Shown piece by piece: positions 12,843 through 14,186 of a stretch of 14,186 nt of DNA (positions are counted from its first letter, which is position 1; each line of letters opens with the position of its first letter). Origin of the DNA: an uncultured Clostridia bacterium (GTDB taxonomy: Bacteria; Bacillota_I; Bacilli_A; RF39; UBA660); assembly GCA_947569225.1 (NCBI GenBank), contig CANORX010000009.1, forward strand, positions 1 through 14,186. The letters run 5' to 3'. The position numbers were made by a program, and so were the translations under genes. The notes beneath the pieces are model-generated. The model was not told the origin of the DNA and searched no databases. It was given only the letters and a program-made list of their open reading frames with translations.

Positions 12843-12987
12843 AATCCTCCTTATTTAATACATAAATTCTTTTATGATAAATAAGTAAATATTTGATAAC
12901 TTTTTCATTTTCAATAACAACATATCTATGCCCCCAAAAATTTTTATGAAACCATAGAAATTTTGAAAGTAATTCTTTAAACTTCAT
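12832..12987 (-). CDS. Small basic protein of the element (51 aa)
   Basis: Begins MKFKELLSKFLWFHKNFWGH and ends NKEDYAL: rich in Lys, Tyr, Phe and Trp, with no membrane segment of full length and no family I recognise. It starts inside the end of the 117-aa gene (11-base overlap, different frame) with GGGTGAT before the ATG, and its last codons contain the ribosome site of the virD4 leader. The tight overlaps on both sides and the element-like codon use favour a real gene, possibly mainly a translational link. Confidence 0.55.
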   Translation of the reverse strand: MKFKELLSKFLWFHKNFWGHRYVVIENEKVIKYLLIYHKRIYVLNKEDYAL

Positions 12988-13330
12988 AAGAATCACCCAA
13001 CTTTTTATCTAAGTCATAGATAATATTATCAATAATGGTGTTTATGTCATTATTCGTTATGTTATTAAAGTTACCATAATTATCCCTAATTAAATAATCA
13101 CATTTAATACTTTCTACACTTTGTAACATATATTTAATTCTTTCCCAACCAGATTTATCAATATCATGTCTTATAATATCTCTAATACCATTATCATCAT
13201 AAATATCATCTGTATATTCGTACAAATCATTTTGATAAACAAAGTCCATAAAATCATTAACTCTAGTATATAGAAATTTACCATCATTAGTAGTTTTAAA
13301 TTCTAATAATTCTTCTTTATTCAATGTCAT
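12977..13330 (-). CDS. Acidic hypothetical protein of the element (117 aa)
   Basis: Hydrophilic and strongly acidic, rich in Asp, Asn, Ile and Tyr (for example YEYTDDIYDDNGIRDIIRHD at about 38-57), with no membrane segment and no motif I recognise. It overlaps the upstream DUF7659-like gene by 14 bases and lacks a strong ribosome site of its own (only GGAAAA about 12 bases upstream), so it is probably translated by coupling. Position between that gene and virD4 puts it in the conjugation operon. Acidic small proteins in such elements are sometimes DNA mimics or anti-restriction factors; nothing here shows that. Confidence 0.7.
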   Translation of the reverse strand: MTLNKEELLEFKTTNDGKFLYTRVNDFMDFVYQNDLYEYTDDIYDDNGIRDIIRHDIDKSGWERIKYMLQSVESIKCDYLIRDNYGNFNNITNNDINTIIDNIIYDLDKKLGDSYEV

Positions 13331-14171
13331 AGTCTTGTTGGTTTTCCTTTTCTATGATTTCTTTCTTAGCAAGTTCAAGCCCATGTTTTAAATTAGGGTT
13401 ATTCATAACTTGTTCATAAGAAAGTTCCAAAGCATCTAAGGTATCTTCTATATCATAAGTAATACAATATTCGTGATTTTCAAGTTCACTAACAAACATA
13501 TCCTTGATATAACCATCACCAGTTTTATCTGATTCTATTAATTCTTTATTTTCTTTTCTAATTTCATCCCACATTTTATTATATTCTTCTAAATCAGTTT
13601 TTCTTATAAAACCTCCACCACCAATAGAGAGTATTTTATCTGTATCATTTTCTTCCAAACCCCATTTTTCCATCATATCTTTAAATTGCTCATTACTAAA
13701 AGCAAAACCTAGTGGAAAATCATTTACTCTTTTCTGATGTCTATTTTTTACTTCATCATATTTATTTACAGACTTTTCTTTTTGATTCTCAATATATTTA
13801 TCTAATTCAGTAACTTTAAAATATTCATCTTCACCATATCCATCTTCCATTTCAGAAAGAATTTTAAATAAAGATAAATCTTGTATATCTTCTATAGGGT
13901 AAATTCTATTTTCTATATTGGCATCAAGTTTTATTTGATTATCAGAATTATCTATAAAACACTCAAAACTTCGTTGTCCATCTCTTTCACCACAAACATA
14001 AAGTAATTTATCATCTTTTTCAAAATTATATCTACTTATATCTTTTTTTACTTCAACTATTAAACATGGATCACAAAAAATATATTGATCACGATCACTG
14101 TTTATAATTTGTTTTATAAGTTCATTTTGATAATTTTTTTTTACTTTTATAACACTTTCTTGATATCCCAT
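13317..14171 (-). CDS. Element protein with a DUF7659-like C-terminal domain (284 aa)
   Basis: Function unknown. The N-terminal part (1-72: YQESVIKVKKN..., FCDPCLIVEVKK, LYVCGERDGQRSFECF) resembles proteins that recur in conjugative elements of gut Bacillota. The C-terminal part (about 149-270) has the features I associate with DUF7659: NDFPLGFAFSNEQF, DTDKILSIGGGGFIRK, DKTGDGYIKDMF, ENHEYCITYD, DTLDALELSYEQVM and LKHGLEL. The protein is acidic and soluble with no signal peptide. GGTGAT lies three bases before the ATG, inside the sequence AAGGATGGTGATTAA at the window edge. It is the first gene of the visible operon; more probably lie upstream. Confidence 0.75.
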   Translation of the reverse strand: MGYQESVIKVKKNYQNELIKQIINSDRDQYIFCDPCLIVEVKKDISRYNFEKDDKLLYVCGERDGQRSFECFIDNSDNQIKLDANIENRIYPIEDIQDLSLFKILSEMEDGYGEDEYFKVTELDKYIENQKEKSVNKYDEVKNRHQKRVNDFPLGFAFSNEQFKDMMEKWGLEENDTDKILSIGGGGFIRKTDLEEYNKMWDEIRKENKELIESDKTGDGYIKDMFVSELENHEYCITYDIEDTLDALELSYEQVMNNPNLKHGLELAKKEIIEKENQQDYDIE

Positions 14172-14186
14172 TTAATCACCATCCTT

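Larger units (their letters stand above)
8754..14186. mobile_element. One end of an integrative conjugative element
   Basis: From the SEDS gene junction onward all genes are on the minus strand and include a large serine recombinase beside the junction, a VirD4/TraG coupling protein and small proteins typical of Gram-positive conjugative elements. Codon choice differs from the chromosome: in the first 50 codons of the recombinase five of six Ile codons are ATT, while the first 50 of the RluD gene use ATA for all seven. The left boundary is placed at the point where SEDS similarity ends; the exact crossover base is unknown. The right end, relaxase, mating-pair genes and cargo are beyond the window. 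Confidence 0.8.

Noticed and set aside
1..14186. CRISPR array, tRNA or rRNA genes, insertion-sequence ends
   Set aside because: No regularly spaced repeats, no cloverleaf candidates and no transposase other than the serine recombinase were seen on either strand by eye.
1..14186. TGA read as Trp (Mycoplasma-type code)
   Set aside because: Trp residues in all large genes are TGG, no TGA occurs inside them, and TGA ends the 44-aa and 12-aa ORFs in sensible places.

Overview
The window is very AT-rich DNA from a Gram-positive-type bacterium (Bacillota, possibly an uncultured gut Bacilli/Mollicutes-like lineage; the genus cannot be read from the sequence). The lipoprotein signal peptidase, LexA, TspO and rhomboid genes, strong Shine-Dalgarno sites and textbook sigma-A promoters all fit this. 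TGG encodes Trp and none of the large genes contains an internal TGA, so the Mycoplasma-type code is not in use.

Positions 1-8186 are ordinary chromosome. lspA and an RluD-type pseudouridine synthase overlap (+). A TspO-family membrane protein converges on them (-) and shares a short divergent promoter region with a rhomboid protease (+). Then comes pyruvate kinase (+), which is complete apart from one in-frame TAA splitting it between residues 206 and 208. After a pair of terminators, lexA (-) lies divergent from an unlisted 50-codon single-pass membrane protein (+) and transketolase (+). This repeats the Bacillus subtilis order lexA / yneA...tkt. Both promoters of the lexA divergence have near-consensus -35/-10 boxes, each with a LexA-box-like sequence in its spacer, so the small protein is a candidate SOS-induced cell-division inhibitor. 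A lipoprotein gene ends this part with a terminator whose stem begins inside the coding sequence.

Positions 8187-8760 are a damaged zone. It holds an AAA_14/DUF4143-type ATPase gene that has lost its middle, and the last 31 codons of a SEDS-family gene (FtsW/RodA) cut off abruptly at about 8754.

From about 8757 to the right edge lies one end of an integrative conjugative element, all on the minus strand. It contains a large serine recombinase next to the junction, short ORFs coupled to it, a VirD4/TraG-like coupling protein, and small cargo proteins including one with a DUF7659-like domain. Codon use changes here: Ile shifts from ATA to ATT and Gly from GGA to GGT. Two translation-control arrangements stand out. 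One is a chain of stop/start-overlapping mini-ORFs running through a terminator hairpin into the recombinase. The other is a hairpin hiding the virD4 ribosome site, behind a 12-codon leader that ends in ATGA on the virD4 start. The other end of the element and most of its transfer genes lie beyond the window.
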